64,000 bases of DNA from Bradyrhizobium sp. 190 (GCF_023073415.1 NZ_JADPJL010000012.1:1-64000), one strand, 5' to 3'. Positions 8,697 to 17,370 are shown, counted from the first letter of the stretch. Numbers and translations are program-made. The notes: generated by a model from the letters alone, not told the origin.

Positions 8697-9074
8697 ATGG
8701 TGGACGTAAGACCTCTTCATAATGAACAGGATTACGACTGGGCGATCCGGGAAGTCGCGCGCTATTTCGAAGTTGATCCCGCGTTGGGAACTGCTGATGG
8801 CGACCGTTTCGAGGTCCTGTCTATTCTCATCAAGGAGTACGAGGACAAGCACTTCGCGATGCCTTGTGGGGACCCGGTAGATGTTCTCCGTTTTGCGATT
8901 GAGTCTATGGGCAAATCGCAAGCAGAGCTCGCCGCCCTGGTGGGGCGCAATCGCGCTTCAGAAATCTTGAACCGACTTCGGCCCCTGACGCTGGAAATGA
9001 TCCGTGCGATCAGCAAGGAATGGAAGATACCCGTTGAAATGTTGACAGCTCAGTATGAATTAAACCGCGTGTAG
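8697..9074 (+). CDS. HigA-like antitoxin / HTH regulator
   Basis: 125 residues. The N-terminus (VRPLHNEQDYDWAIREV) and the C-terminal HTH_3 domain (MGKSQAELAALVGRNRASEILNRLRPLTLEMIRAISKEWKIPVEML) are typical of the larger HigA antitoxins of HigBA type II modules. GGAGGG lies nine bases before ATG 8697. No HigB toxin is adjacent; upstream is the dead phosphatase-like gene instead. It may be an orphan antitoxin, an autoregulator, or part of an unusual pair. Confidence 0.8.
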   Translation: MVDVRPLHNEQDYDWAIREVARYFEVDPALGTADGDRFEVLSILIKEYEDKHFAMPCGDPVDVLRFAIESMGKSQAELAALVGRNRASEILNRLRPLTLEMIRAISKEWKIPVEMLTAQYELNRV

Positions 9075-9225
9075 GCCTGACGCTGCGGCATGGCGGACCT
9101 AGGATTTGCCAGACGATCGCAAGCGCCAAGATCACGAGCATGGCGTAGACGGTCCCGCGGCCAATGCGGTTCGTCAGTTGCAGTAGGTATGAACCCGTCC
9201 CATGCCAACGTTCATTGACTGGCAT
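9010..9225 (-). CDS. Possible small membrane protein
   Basis: A 71-residue frame with one convincing hydrophobic segment (TVYAMLVILALAIVWQILGP). Its end overlaps the HigA-like gene by 65 bases and no good ribosome site was found. Weakly supported; recorded because nothing else explains 9080-9225. Confidence 0.22.
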   Translation of the reverse strand: MPVNERWHGTGSYLLQLTNRIGRGTVYAMLVILALAIVWQILGPPCRSVRPTRGLIHTELSTFQRVSSIPC

Positions 9226-9341
9226 CTGGTTGGCTGGGGAATAGGTTGGAGCATTGGGGGTGCTGGGGGGGTGCGGGCTCGTGCTCGGGCGCCGTGCCGA
9301 GGGGCTTGTTCGAACAATCCAGAGGGTAATGAGGGAGCGCT

Positions 9342-9479
9342 ATGGACCTGGATCACGTCCGTTCCGAAATCGAGCATATGCGCGTCCAGGTCGGGAGACA
9401 GCGCAGGGACATCCTCCAGCTCCAAAGGGCAGGGGTCTCTACCGCCTCGGCCGAACTGCTTGGCGGCCGGAGTTGGTGA
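9342..9479 (+). CDS. Truncated small coiled-coil protein (LQRAGxSTASAE family)
   Basis: 45 residues starting MDLDHVRSEIEHMRVQVGRQ with GGGAGCGCT before the ATG. The sequence (RDILQLQRAGVSTASAEL) matches a common Bradyrhizobium protein of about 70-80 residues. It stops early, joining straight to a LGGRSW end, so the usual LLERMLDKIDGLC helix is deleted. The complementary part of another copy is fused to an IS110 scrap at 42354-42458. Function unknown. Confidence 0.5.
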   Translation: MDLDHVRSEIEHMRVQVGRQRRDILQLQRAGVSTASAELLGGRSW

Positions 9480-9705
9480 CCGCAGAGCCTGTCAAACGGT
9501 ACGATGAGAACGCCGGACAGTGCGCTCTGTCCCCGGAAGGCCGTTTGCCCTCTTAGGGGCCTTGGGAGGGCAAGGACCAAGCGCGCTGCTGGGCTAGAAC
9601 GACAACCGCTTTCGGAACGTCGCATGGAACGGAGAAGGGTCGATCCCAGTTCCTCTCCCTCCGCCATGGAAACTGCATAAAGTATTGATATAGTTCAAAT
9701 ATCTG

Positions 9706-10023
9706 TCAATCGGCGTTGAAATTTGACCCCTCATCGGCTTCCAATTTTGACCCCTTTGAGCGGCGGGGTTTGGCGGTAGCGCTCGGCTCGTCGGAGCTGG
9801 CCGGGATTGCGGAGACGAGACGAGCGCGGGTTGCGTGATCGTCGTCGCGGCTTTTGAAGCGCCAGCTGTTATTGCCGGTCTCGACGATGTCACGGTGATG
9901 GGTCAACCGGTCGAGCAGCGCGGTCGTCATCTTGGCGTCGCCGAACACGCTGGGCCATTCGCCGAACGCGAGATTGGTGGTGACGATGACGGAGGCGCGC
10001 TCGTAGAGCCGGCTGAGCCTGAA
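9706..10023 (-). pseudogene. istB: IS21-family istB remnant (C-terminal part)
   Basis: Reading the minus strand gives [23 protein letters not shown], then [25 protein letters not shown]. This is the conserved end of IstB, the AAA+ helper of IS21 transposases. Everything upstream (Walker A and B, and istA) is missing and the frame loses its start, so it cannot work. It marks a lost IS21 element just downstream of the AI-2E transporter gene. Confidence 0.85.
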
Positions 10024-10093
10024 GGTTCGGAAATGTTACGAGACCATTAACTTCGTTACCATTCGCGGGGCGTAAGCGCGTTCGTCTCCGTCC

Positions 10094-12061
10094 CTAAGCC
10101 GCGGTCCCCGAAAGCTGAACTCCAGGTATTGTCGAAATATCAACCACACCTGTCGCCTCAATGCAGTGCTTAAGCGCACCGCCCAGGCTTGTAGCAGCCA
10201 GGTCGGCTTTGGCCCCTTCCCGCAGGCTTTCTAACGCCGCCGGGTCCATGTCCTTCATCCAGCAACCCAAAATGATTGTAGCCTTCGGCAACTTACGACG
10301 AAGCCGTCGGACCGAGTAACGCATATGAGCCGGACCGCTTGCCTCCATGTAGACTAGGCAGACGATCGCGACCCCGGCGGTCTCAAGCCGGAAGATATTG
10401 GCGGTCGACAACGCTTCGGCTCCCTCGACGCGAGCTAACAAACCATGCGCGGTCGAGAGTTGACCCAGCATGATCGCGGCGGCTTCATCGATAAGGCTAC
10501 GCCCGGCCACGCAGAGGACGGGATTCTCGCCTTGCCATTCGGGAGGTAAATCTTCTTTGCGGAGAACTGGTAGATTCTCATAAGGCGCATCTTCAGCCAC
10601 GGTCTCTACCGCGGACGTAGCTTCCACGTCGGTGGTTGGAACAATCTTTGCCGGTAGACGGTCATCCTGTTCCGAAATGTTATTGGCAAATTCGCTGACA
10701 GCATCTCTTATCTTAATCAGACGTTCAGAATCCAGCGCGCCGCGTTCGGCATCGGCTTGGGCCAACTGCAATCCTTTTAAGGCGACTTCGTCATAGTAGG
10801 AACTGAGAGATCGCTCCTTCAAAAACTCTTCGGCCTTTTCAGACGCTTCGGTCGGATCGCCAGCGAGCATCCGCTGATAAAATATCTCGGGCGGAGAGAG
10901 CGCGGGTCGGTCTCCAAACATGACGTCAAGGAACTCCAGACGTTCGACGTGCCGCCCGAGTACAACCAGGCACACTGTGAGGGGCGTCGCCAGGACAAGG
11001 CCAATCGGGCCCCACAGCGCCGTCCAAAACGTTGCAGATGCCACGACAGCGACGGGTGAGAGCCCCGTGCTGTGTCCATAGACCATCGGTTCGATCACAT
11101 GGCCAACGATCGGCTCGACCACGAGAAATAGCGCGACCGTCCAAAGCAGCATGGTCCAGGTTGGATCGACGGCGACCGCTAGAGTGAGAGGGAACGCGGC
11201 GGCGATAACTGCTCCAATGTAAGGTACGAACCGCAATACCGCTGCCAGGATGCCCCACAGGATCGCGCTTGGAACGCCGATCAGCCAGAGGCCAATTCCG
11301 ATAACGATGCCGAAGCTTCCGTTCAGAAGGAGCTGAATTAGGAAAAGCCGGCTGAGGCGATTCGCGGCATCATCAAGGGCGGCCGTCGTGCGTTGAAGAT
11401 CATGCGAACCGGCCAACCTGATTAAGCGATTACGAAGGTCCTCGCGCTGAAGCAAAATGAAGATGACAAAGATGACGATGATGCCCGTTGTTGCGAGGGG
11501 ATGAAGCAGTGGGGAGATAAGGCTTTGCAAACTCTCCAACGCGCCCGGATCAGGCTGGCGGACTTCCACAGGAACGGGTTTGGGCGCCGCCGCTTTCGGG
11601 CTTGCGCTGGCTCCCAGCGCGCTCGCCGACTCCTTGGGCTTATCGAGTTCTTTGCTCAGGTCCTTCAACATGCCGGACGCGCGTTCAAGCGTGCCCCGGC
11701 CCGCGGTGGTCTCACGAAATGATTGGATCTTCTCGCTTATCGTGGATTGATATCGCGGCAAATCCCCGGCCAGTTGCGCCAGTTGGGTGGCGAGTAGACT
11801 GCCCATCGCAAATATCAATGCGAAGGCGATTATGACAACGCTAACGACGGCCAACCCACGCGGGACACGCACGCGTTGGAGCAGTCCAACCAGAGGTGCC
11901 AGCACGAAGCTAAGCAAAATAGCCAAGGCTATCGGGATAATGATCTCGCGACCAAAATAGAGCAGCATTATTATGATTACAGCGAGGATCGCTGTTGCCA
12001 CCGCGCTCAGAAGGGCAATCAGTTCTTCCGGGGTTCGCGCTTTGAACGGCTGTCTGATCAC
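10094..12061 (-). CDS. AI-2E family transporter (PerM/UPF0118) with a long cytoplasmic C-terminus
   Basis: 655 residues. Residues about 1-370 are the UPF0118/AI-2E transporter region with roughly eight membrane helices (for example ILAVIIIMLLYFGREIIIPIALAILLSF and GIIVIFVIFILLQREDLRNRLIRLAG) and the family's PSAILWGILAAVLRFVPYIG motif. The remaining 280 or so residues are soluble. They include a stretch (VLCVAGRSLIDEAAAIMLGQ... to ...ATIILGCWMKD) that alternates strands and helices like a Rossmann/B12-binding-type fold. Substrate unknown; autoinducer export is only the family name. It starts 21 bases after the hydrolase gene, so the two form an operon. Confidence 0.88.
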   Translation of the reverse strand: MIRQPFKARTPEELIALLSAVATAILAVIIIMLLYFGREIIIPIALAILLSFVLAPLVGLLQRVRVPRGLAVVSVVIIAFALIFAMGSLLATQLAQLAGDLPRYQSTISEKIQSFRETTAGRGTLERASGMLKDLSKELDKPKESASALGASASPKAAAPKPVPVEVRQPDPGALESLQSLISPLLHPLATTGIIVIFVIFILLQREDLRNRLIRLAGSHDLQRTTAALDDAANRLSRLFLIQLLLNGSFGIVIGIGLWLIGVPSAILWGILAAVLRFVPYIGAVIAAAFPLTLAVAVDPTWTMLLWTVALFLVVEPIVGHVIEPMVYGHSTGLSPVAVVASATFWTALWGPIGLVLATPLTVCLVVLGRHVERLEFLDVMFGDRPALSPPEIFYQRMLAGDPTEASEKAEEFLKERSLSSYYDEVALKGLQLAQADAERGALDSERLIKIRDAVSEFANNISEQDDRLPAKIVPTTDVEATSAVETVAEDAPYENLPVLRKEDLPPEWQGENPVLCVAGRSLIDEAAAIMLGQLSTAHGLLARVEGAEALSTANIFRLETAGVAIVCLVYMEASGPAHMRYSVRRLRRKLPKATIILGCWMKDMDPAALESLREGAKADLAATSLGGALKHCIEATGVVDISTIPGVQLSGTAA

Positions 12062-12082
12062 AGTCTCCTCCTATGCCAGAAA

Positions 12083-13141
12083 TCAGACGTGTTCCTGGAC
12101 CCCTGCATTTACGTGCGGCTCCAACTGCATATCCCCAGAAACTCGGTTTATTGCCGCCATTACTGAGCCCGTCGCCGTTTGATGCACCATGTGCCCGGCG
12201 CCTGGAACGCGGTGAAACTTACTTTGAACAATGTTTCCATGAAGTCGGCGCGACTGTGTATCGGTGTCAATCAACCGGTCTTCATCGCCCGCGATGATAC
12301 TGACGGGCATCTTCAAGCTTGCATACTGATCTTGGAGATCTAAGGCAGCCGGAATCATGAGAGCAGATTCCGCGGCCGATGCTCGAATCTGCGACGGGCG
12401 TACCGCCATTTCTTTTGGAAATCCGGCAAACTTTGACGGCACGGATTGGGGACCGAAGATCTTGCTCATCAAAAACGGCCAAATAACCCGGCTAACAATC
12501 GGTGCGATGCTGTGCCTCAAGACATCGCCCACTAAGGGCACCGCGGGGGCGGATAAGGCTACGACGTCAGGACGCAACGTCGGAAAGTAATATCCTGAGG
12601 CAAGAACCAGGCCCTGGACTAGCTTCGGATATTTGAGCGCCAGCGCGACTGCGACAGAAGCGCCCCACGAGTGCCCTAAGACGAATGCATGCGGGACGCC
12701 TAGCCGACGGAGAGCGCTGTTAATCAATTCAGCCTGTGCTGCCGGGGTCCAGACAACATTACGCGGCCGATCACTATGGCCGAAGCCAGGACGATCGAAA
12801 ACGATGACGCGATAATTCTTGGCGGCTAAGTCGATCAAACCGCTGGATTCGAAATCCTGGATCATGCTGCCGTTGCCGTGCAGCATTACCAGCGGCGCGC
12901 CTGAGCCACGTTCGACATAGTGCAGGCGGACGCCGTTTACCTGCAAGAACTGACCAGCAGGGGGATTGTCGTTCTCAGCATTCTTGGCTAAGCGGCGGTT
13001 CACCAAGGCCAGCAGAGCCAAGGCTCCTATGGTTGCGGCTGCACCTACTGCATAAGGATGCGCCTGGGCGATCGTACGGCTTTTATGCGCAAGGGATTTT
13101 AGGGAGTGTGTCTGGAAGTGGGCTGCGGTCATCGTATGCAC
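12083..13141 (-). CDS. Membrane-anchored alpha/beta hydrolase
   Basis: 352 residues. An N-terminal segment (YAVGAAATIGALALLALVNRRLA, about 30-52) anchors the protein in the membrane, followed by an alpha/beta hydrolase fold: oxyanion region LHGNGSMIQDF, nucleophile elbow GHSWGAS (Ser158), acid in GDEDRLID (about 287) and His in GAGHMVH (about 316). Substrate unknown; haloalkane dehalogenases, esterases and epoxide hydrolases share the fold, but the nucleophile here is Ser. First gene of an operon with the AI-2E transporter, with a possible EcfG-type promoter upstream. Confidence 0.88.
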   Translation of the reverse strand: MHTMTAAHFQTHSLKSLAHKSRTIAQAHPYAVGAAATIGALALLALVNRRLAKNAENDNPPAGQFLQVNGVRLHYVERGSGAPLVMLHGNGSMIQDFESSGLIDLAAKNYRVIVFDRPGFGHSDRPRNVVWTPAAQAELINSALRRLGVPHAFVLGHSWGASVAVALALKYPKLVQGLVLASGYYFPTLRPDVVALSAPAVPLVGDVLRHSIAPIVSRVIWPFLMSKIFGPQSVPSKFAGFPKEMAVRPSQIRASAAESALMIPAALDLQDQYASLKMPVSIIAGDEDRLIDTDTQSRRLHGNIVQSKFHRVPGAGHMVHQTATGSVMAAINRVSGDMQLEPHVNAGVQEHV

Positions 13142-13197
13142 TCAAAGGGGCGTGCACGAAATCCAGGAAAATCCAAGAAGTGTTGCAGCGCAGAAAG

Positions 13198-13222
13198 AAC
13201 AATCACCCTTCAGGTTCGTTCC
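13198..13222 (-). promoter_or_regulatory. Possible EcfG-type general-stress promoter
   Basis: On the minus strand GGAAC (13222-13218), a 16-base spacer and TGTT (13201-13198) match the alphaproteobacterial EcfG consensus GGAAC-N16/17-CGTT with one mismatch. It ends about 57 bases before the hydrolase ATG. The guess that the operon belongs to the general stress response is inference. Confidence 0.35.
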
Positions 13223-13309
13223 AAACCGGCAAAAACACGGACGACAACTTAGCGCCTAATTGCCCGCGACAACCAAAGTCCGAAAAGCCACCCTGGGATC
13301 TAGGCAAAA

Positions 13310-13333
13310 GACGGCCCGCCGGAGCGGGCCGTC
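13310..13333 (-). terminator. Rho-independent terminator
   Basis: GACGGCCCGC and GCGGGCCGTC form a perfect 10-pair stem around a 4-base loop. On the minus strand it is followed by TTTTGCC. It lies just below the damaged stress-protein gene that ends at 13346. Confidence 0.75.
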
Positions 13334-13345
13334 TCAATGTTCTGC

Positions 13346-13935
13346 TTAACGTAGTATCCCGCCGTACAGCTGCCGCTCCTTGCGAATCTCATCAGCGCCG
13401 TAGGGTTTGCTGGCAGGATCAAACGATTTCCACCCGGCCTTTTGCCAAGCAGCACTCCGGTCAGGCAGGTTTACTGCAGACTCATTCAATATTAAGTCGA
13501 GGCGGGAACGGTCCGCATCGGGCACTCGCGCCGACACCAGCGTGCCTCAACGACGGGCGCCCTCGGCGTATGAGTTGGCATCCTCTGCCGAAACGCAAGC
13601 CTCCGTGAGCGCACCGACAATACCGCCGGTAGCTGCTCCTGCGGCCGCGCCAACCGCCGTCGCGGCCAGCCAACCAGCTGCGACAACGGGTCCGAGGCCG
13701 GGGATCGCCAGCAAGCCGAGCCCGGCAAGAAGGCCGGCACCTTTCCCAGCACCTTCGGCGCGATCGTCGACTCCATCGCGGTCGCGATCCACCTTCTTGT
13801 CGGTGTTGAACCAGCTGTCCGAATGATTGGCAACTATGCTGATGTTCGAGTGCGGCACGCCCGCGGATTCGAGGCGCCGAACAGCTGCTGAGCGTCGTTG
13901 TGGTTGTCGTAAAGACGAGAAATTGTAACGGTCAT
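13346..13935 (-). pseudogene. General stress protein 17M-like gene with a frameshift and a stop codon
   Basis: The pieces MTVTISRLYDNHNDAQQ, then VPHSNISIVANHSD...DRDRDGVDDRAEGAGKGAGLLAGLGLLAIPG, then VSARVPDADRSRLDL...GADEIRKERQLYGG match one Bradyrhizobium protein of about 195 residues: an N-terminal 17M-type domain and a glycine-zipper membrane-like middle. A single base is missing near 13890 (after DAQQ), and an in-frame TGA at 13547-13549 interrupts EGARR*GTLVSA. A terminator follows. It is non-functional unless both lesions are read through. Confidence 0.8.
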
Positions 13936-13947
13936 GCTAAACCTTCC

Positions 13948-14265
13948 TTACTTGGCGGTATTGACGTTGCCCTGAAAATCGACGCTTACCAGCGCTGGCT
14001 GACCCGCCCTTGCTGGCCTTGCCGCGCCAGACACCATTGTCGCCTTCTTCGATTCGGTGACGTTGGTGTAGCCCGCATCCTCGATCTTCGACTTGGCTTT
14101 TCCTTCAGTGAAACTGTTGCGACCAGCGACAGGAGCGTTGGAGTTGTTTTGGCCGGGGCCGTTAACCGCGCTGTTGTTCGGTCCCGACTGCGCGGGCGGA
14201 TTTTGCGCCGAAGCGGCGCTAGCCGCCAACAATCCAATACAAGTTAAAAGAAGTGAGCGTTTCAG
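13948..14265 (-). CDS. Secreted small stress-type protein with CTG start and an out-of-frame patch
   Basis: 105 residues if translation begins at CTG 14265, which gives LKRSLLLTCIGLLAASAASAQ, a good signal peptide, with GGAG six bases before it. No ATG, GTG or TTG is available at that position; homologues as I recall begin MKR. The mature part (GQNNSNAPVAGRNSFTEGKAKSKIEDAGYTNVTESKK ... VSVDFQGNVN) matches a family of small secreted proteins. Residues about 77-90 are read one base out of frame: the other frame gives DNGVWRGKASKGG, the expected sequence. So there are a -1 and a +1 indel. It abuts the damaged gene below. Confidence 0.6.
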   Translation of the reverse strand: MKRSLLLTCIGLLAASAASAQNPPAQSGPNNSAVNGPGQNNSNAPVAGRNSFTEGKAKSKIEDAGYTNVTESKKATMVSGAARPARAGQPALVSVDFQGNVNTAK

Positions 14266-14461
14266 AGTGTTCTCCAGAGAATTCAGGCGCGAGCGTAATC
14301 GCTCGTCGAACCTTTAGTTCCTCGACTGCGACGTTAAGCGGCTTAAGCTGGGCTCAGATGATCCATCCTGCAACTGATGATCATCGACTCGGCGAGGGGC
14401 TTGCAGTCGGGTAAAGCCTTTGACATGCATCTCATAAAAGATGGTCCGCTCGCACGACGTT

Positions 14462-14647
14462 TCAGGCTTGCGTGAGGCACCCCAAGTGAAGGCGGGGATC
14501 GATCACCCGGCACTTCTCCATAAGGGGAGCACTGTCGCGCTCATCGAAAGACGTATCCTCCTCTTCAGCGAAGGGGTCGGGGAAAGACAGGATGTGTTTA
14601 AACGGCGTCGTTGCATAGTGCTGCTCCAGTGGCTGGCGGGAGCGCAA
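14462..14647 (-). CDS. Short reading frame of unknown status
   Basis: 61 residues from TTG 14647 (RQPLEQHYATTPFKHILSFPDPFAEEEDTSFDERDSAPLME...). Composition looks protein-like, and the frame just upstream (IPFHRITAWSPAFIGDENAY) reads as its possible N-terminus in another phase, so this may be a frameshifted gene of about 90 residues. No family recognised. The rest of 14266-14729 holds nothing I can support. Confidence 0.25.
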   Translation of the reverse strand: MRSRQPLEQHYATTPFKHILSFPDPFAEEEDTSFDERDSAPLMEKCRVIDPRLHLGCLTQA

Positions 14648-14729
14648 TAGGCGTTCTCATCACCGATGAATGCCGGAGACCAAGCGGTGATGCGATGGAA
14701 TGGGATGGTAGTAATCCGCACACCGGTGG

Positions 14730-15893
14730 TCACGGTATCAATGGGAACGTGAGAGTCGTTGTTGTGCCCGAACCGGAACTTTCCTGCTCGATCGTTCCAC
14801 CGATTTGTCTTGCAAGAGACGCAATCAGTCTTAGCCCAGACCCACGCTCGCTAGGATTCCGGATGCCGCGCCCGTTATCCGACACTGTCAGACGGGCTTC
14901 GCCGAAGCCAACGCCTCCCACCAAGCCGACTCTGATCCTGCCGCCATCGGGACCGAAGGCATGCTTGATGCTGTTCATCGCAGTTTCGTTTAAGATGAGG
15001 CCGACTGGCAACGCCCGGTCAATACTCAATTCGAGCTCATCGGACTCTACATCGACTTCTTCAATCTGTTGACGGATAGCGCTGCAAAGAGCGCGGATAT
15101 AATCGGAAAGTCTGACCGTCTGGCCTTCGTGTCGAGGCGCGAGCTGATCATGCGCCAACGAGATCGCGTTGATGCGGCTTGCGACGTGATCCGGGGCGCG
15201 ATGGACCTCCGCACCTTGGTACCGACGTTTTTGGATGGAAATAGAGGACAGAACAAGCTGAAAGTTGTTTTTCACTCGATGCTGCATTTCGCGAAGTAGG
15301 ATCTCACGCCTTTGCGCCTCGGCAGCGGCCGCCATCAAGCGTGCTTCTTGATCTGGTCGCGCTTTGTGGCTCAGCACAGTTCCTATTAGGGCGGCCACGG
15401 CCGTTAGGAAATCGGTAGTGTCCTCAGTGAAGTCTCTCGGCGTTGTACTGTCCACCTCTAGCACGCCCCATGCCGCACCATCGATCAGCACAGGCACGTT
15501 ACTCACCGAGATGATGCCATGCTCCTTCAGGAGATCCGAACGAACGTATTCCTCTTGCTCACTGAAATTTTTGATAGTGATCGGCTCTGCTGTCTGAAAT
15601 GCCCGTCCAGGCGGCGAACGTAGGTCGGCCGACAACGTTGCGCTACGAACGACGCCTTCCTTCCATCCGACACCCGCGATAAGGAGGAGATCTGAGCTGC
15701 GGGGACGATATTGAAGAACCTTTACGTGATGTATCTCGACCGCCCGGGCGATCTGGACGACGGCCTGGTCCAGGAAGCGGTTTAAGTCGGCGTTCTCACC
15801 CGCAAGTCGCCCAATATCGACCAGAATGCGAACATGGCGCCGGAGCTTATCCAGCGCGCCGCCTTCGCTTCCTTCGTTAGAACGTTCCTCCAT
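14730..15893 (-). CDS. Sensor histidine kinase, GAF plus HisKA_2/HATPase
   Basis: 387 residues, no membrane segment. A GAF domain (about 30-170, ending GVLEVDSTTPRDFTEDTTDFL) is followed by a HisKA_2 dimerisation domain with REMQHRVKNNFQLVLSSI (phospho-acceptor His205). The HATPase has NETAMNSIKHAF (N box) and DNGRGI (G1). HWE/HisKA_2 kinases often feed the PhyR-EcfG general stress pathway in alphaproteobacteria, which would fit the neighbouring stress-type genes; that link is inference. No response regulator is adjacent. Its start overlaps the small gene upstream by 17 bases. Confidence 0.9.
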   Translation of the reverse strand: MEERSNEGSEGGALDKLRRHVRILVDIGRLAGENADLNRFLDQAVVQIARAVEIHHVKVLQYRPRSSDLLLIAGVGWKEGVVRSATLSADLRSPPGRAFQTAEPITIKNFSEQEEYVRSDLLKEHGIISVSNVPVLIDGAAWGVLEVDSTTPRDFTEDTTDFLTAVAALIGTVLSHKARPDQEARLMAAAAEAQRREILLREMQHRVKNNFQLVLSSISIQKRRYQGAEVHRAPDHVASRINAISLAHDQLAPRHEGQTVRLSDYIRALCSAIRQQIEEVDVESDELELSIDRALPVGLILNETAMNSIKHAFGPDGGRIRVGLVGGVGFGEARLTVSDNGRGIRNPSERGSGLRLIASLARQIGGTIEQESSGSGTTTTLTFPLIP

Positions 15894-16080
15894 CAGCTTC
15901 TAACGTTGAAGTCGCCGAAACGTGCCAGTCTGTCGCTGACGCCTGGTGCCACGCCGCACTCGGGATCCGCTGAATAAAACGCGCAAGGAGACCTGTGACC
16001 AGAGCGTGCGATTCTGCTTCGGATAAAGGACGCGAACTGACGTTAGTTCCAAACATATTCTCGATGACACTGATCTCCAT
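15877..16080 (-). CDS. Small hypothetical protein upstream of the kinase
   Basis: 67 residues beginning MEISVIENMFGTNVSSRPLSEAESHALVTGLLARFIQRIP. Its end overlaps the kinase start by 17 bases, so the two are probably cotranscribed and coupled. The family is not recognised; small acidic partners that modulate HWE kinases exist, but nothing here proves that. Confidence 0.5.
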   Translation of the reverse strand: MEISVIENMFGTNVSSRPLSEAESHALVTGLLARFIQRIPSAAWHQASATDWHVSATSTLEADGGTF

Positions 16081-16437
16081 TCATTGCTCTGGACCGCAAT
16101 CAATTGCCTTAGCTGCAAGGCTCGTGATGTCTAGCTCCGACCTGGAGCGTGCATTAGGCGCGTCCAGCCCTTGGAGTAACCGAATTGGTTTGGACGACCA
16201 CTGAATGGGAAGCTGGAGAGCCAGCAGGGAAGTCCCTGCGCGGCCCCTTACCGACATCGGGGAGAGTGATTTACTTACGATTTTGTTGAGTCCTTCGCTG
16301 AAGCGGCGCGGACCATCCCAGCCGCCACCTAACATATGTTTGTTTTCGAGGCGCGATTGCTCAGTTTCAAGAAATTAGGAACATCGTCAGTCCCACGGAA
16401 TTGGAGCCGAAAGTTCATTCCACGAGAAAGATCAAAA

Positions 16438-17370
16438 ATGGCTCATTCACCCGAGGTAGTTGGGACAAGCAATCGAAATCCGCGCGAGGCCATCGGAGTT
16501 ACTCCGGCTGAAGACATCCGCACTGTTGTGGTGAACCAGGTCTCTTGGGGCGCTGTATTCGCAGGCGCTGCAATCGCTCTGGTGATGCAAGTCATTCTTA
16601 ACATGATTGGGCTCGGCGTCGGCCTTTCAACGGTGGACATAGCCGAAGGAGATACGCCGAGTACGGGATCCCTATCGATAGGTGCCGGTATCTGGTGGGT
16701 GATTTCCGGGATGGTTGCCGCGGCGCTCGGCGGGTATATCGCTGGTCGGCTTTCGGGCAAGGCTTCGGAATCAACTACCGCTTATCACGGTTTGATTTCC
16801 TGGGCAGTCGCAACTCTCACCGTCGTCTATTTGCTATCCACTGCCGCCTCGGGCCTTCTCGGTGGCGCGATGAGCACCGCGTCGTCGGTGCTTGGCGGAG
16901 CGGGAAAGGCTGTTGGTGGGTCACTCCAGACTGCCGTTCAGACCGCGGCTCCCTCCTTGAATGATATGAGCGACCCCATGGCCGCTATTGAGAATAAGGT
17001 TCGCAGCGCCTCTGGTGGCCAAGATCCCGCTGCGCTTCGAGAGGCCGCGGCGACGGCTGTTCGTGCAGCGCTGTCGGGAGACCCCGCGAAGCAAGCCGAG
17101 GCCAATGACAAGGCCGCCGATGCGCTAGCCAAGGAACAAAATATACCAACCGATGAAGCAAAGGCACAGGTCAATCAGTATCAACAACAGTACAAGGAAA
17201 CGCTGGCGAAGGCCAAGGAACGGACCAAGCAAGCCGCAGACGCTACTGCAAAAGGAGTGTCTCAAGCTGCGTTGTTCGGTTCTATAGCTCTTTTGCTAGG
17301 GGCTCTGGCTGCCTTTTTTGCAGGTCGCGCCGGTGCCGTTAGGCCGCTTGTTTCGAGGGAGCGTGGCTAG
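16438..17370 (+). CDS. Membrane protein with a central helical periplasmic or cytosolic domain
   Basis: 310 residues from ATG 16438, chosen over the upstream ATG 16336 because GAGAAAGATC precedes it and the sequence before it is poor. Membrane helices: WGAVFAGAAIALVMQVILNMIGLGVGL, IWWVISGMVAAALGGYIAGRL, LISWAVATLTVVYLLSTAASGLLGGAM, and near the end AALFGSIALLLGALAAFFAGRAGA. Between the third and fourth is an alanine/lysine-rich helical stretch (about 200-270). I have seen similar proteins labelled PhnA-like in rhizobia, but no phosphonate role is supported here. Confidence 0.75.
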   Translation: MAHSPEVVGTSNRNPREAIGVTPAEDIRTVVVNQVSWGAVFAGAAIALVMQVILNMIGLGVGLSTVDIAEGDTPSTGSLSIGAGIWWVISGMVAAALGGYIAGRLSGKASESTTAYHGLISWAVATLTVVYLLSTAASGLLGGAMSTASSVLGGAGKAVGGSLQTAVQTAAPSLNDMSDPMAAIENKVRSASGGQDPAALREAAATAVRAALSGDPAKQAEANDKAADALAKEQNIPTDEAKAQVNQYQQQYKETLAKAKERTKQAADATAKGVSQAALFGSIALLLGALAAFFAGRAGAVRPLVSRERG

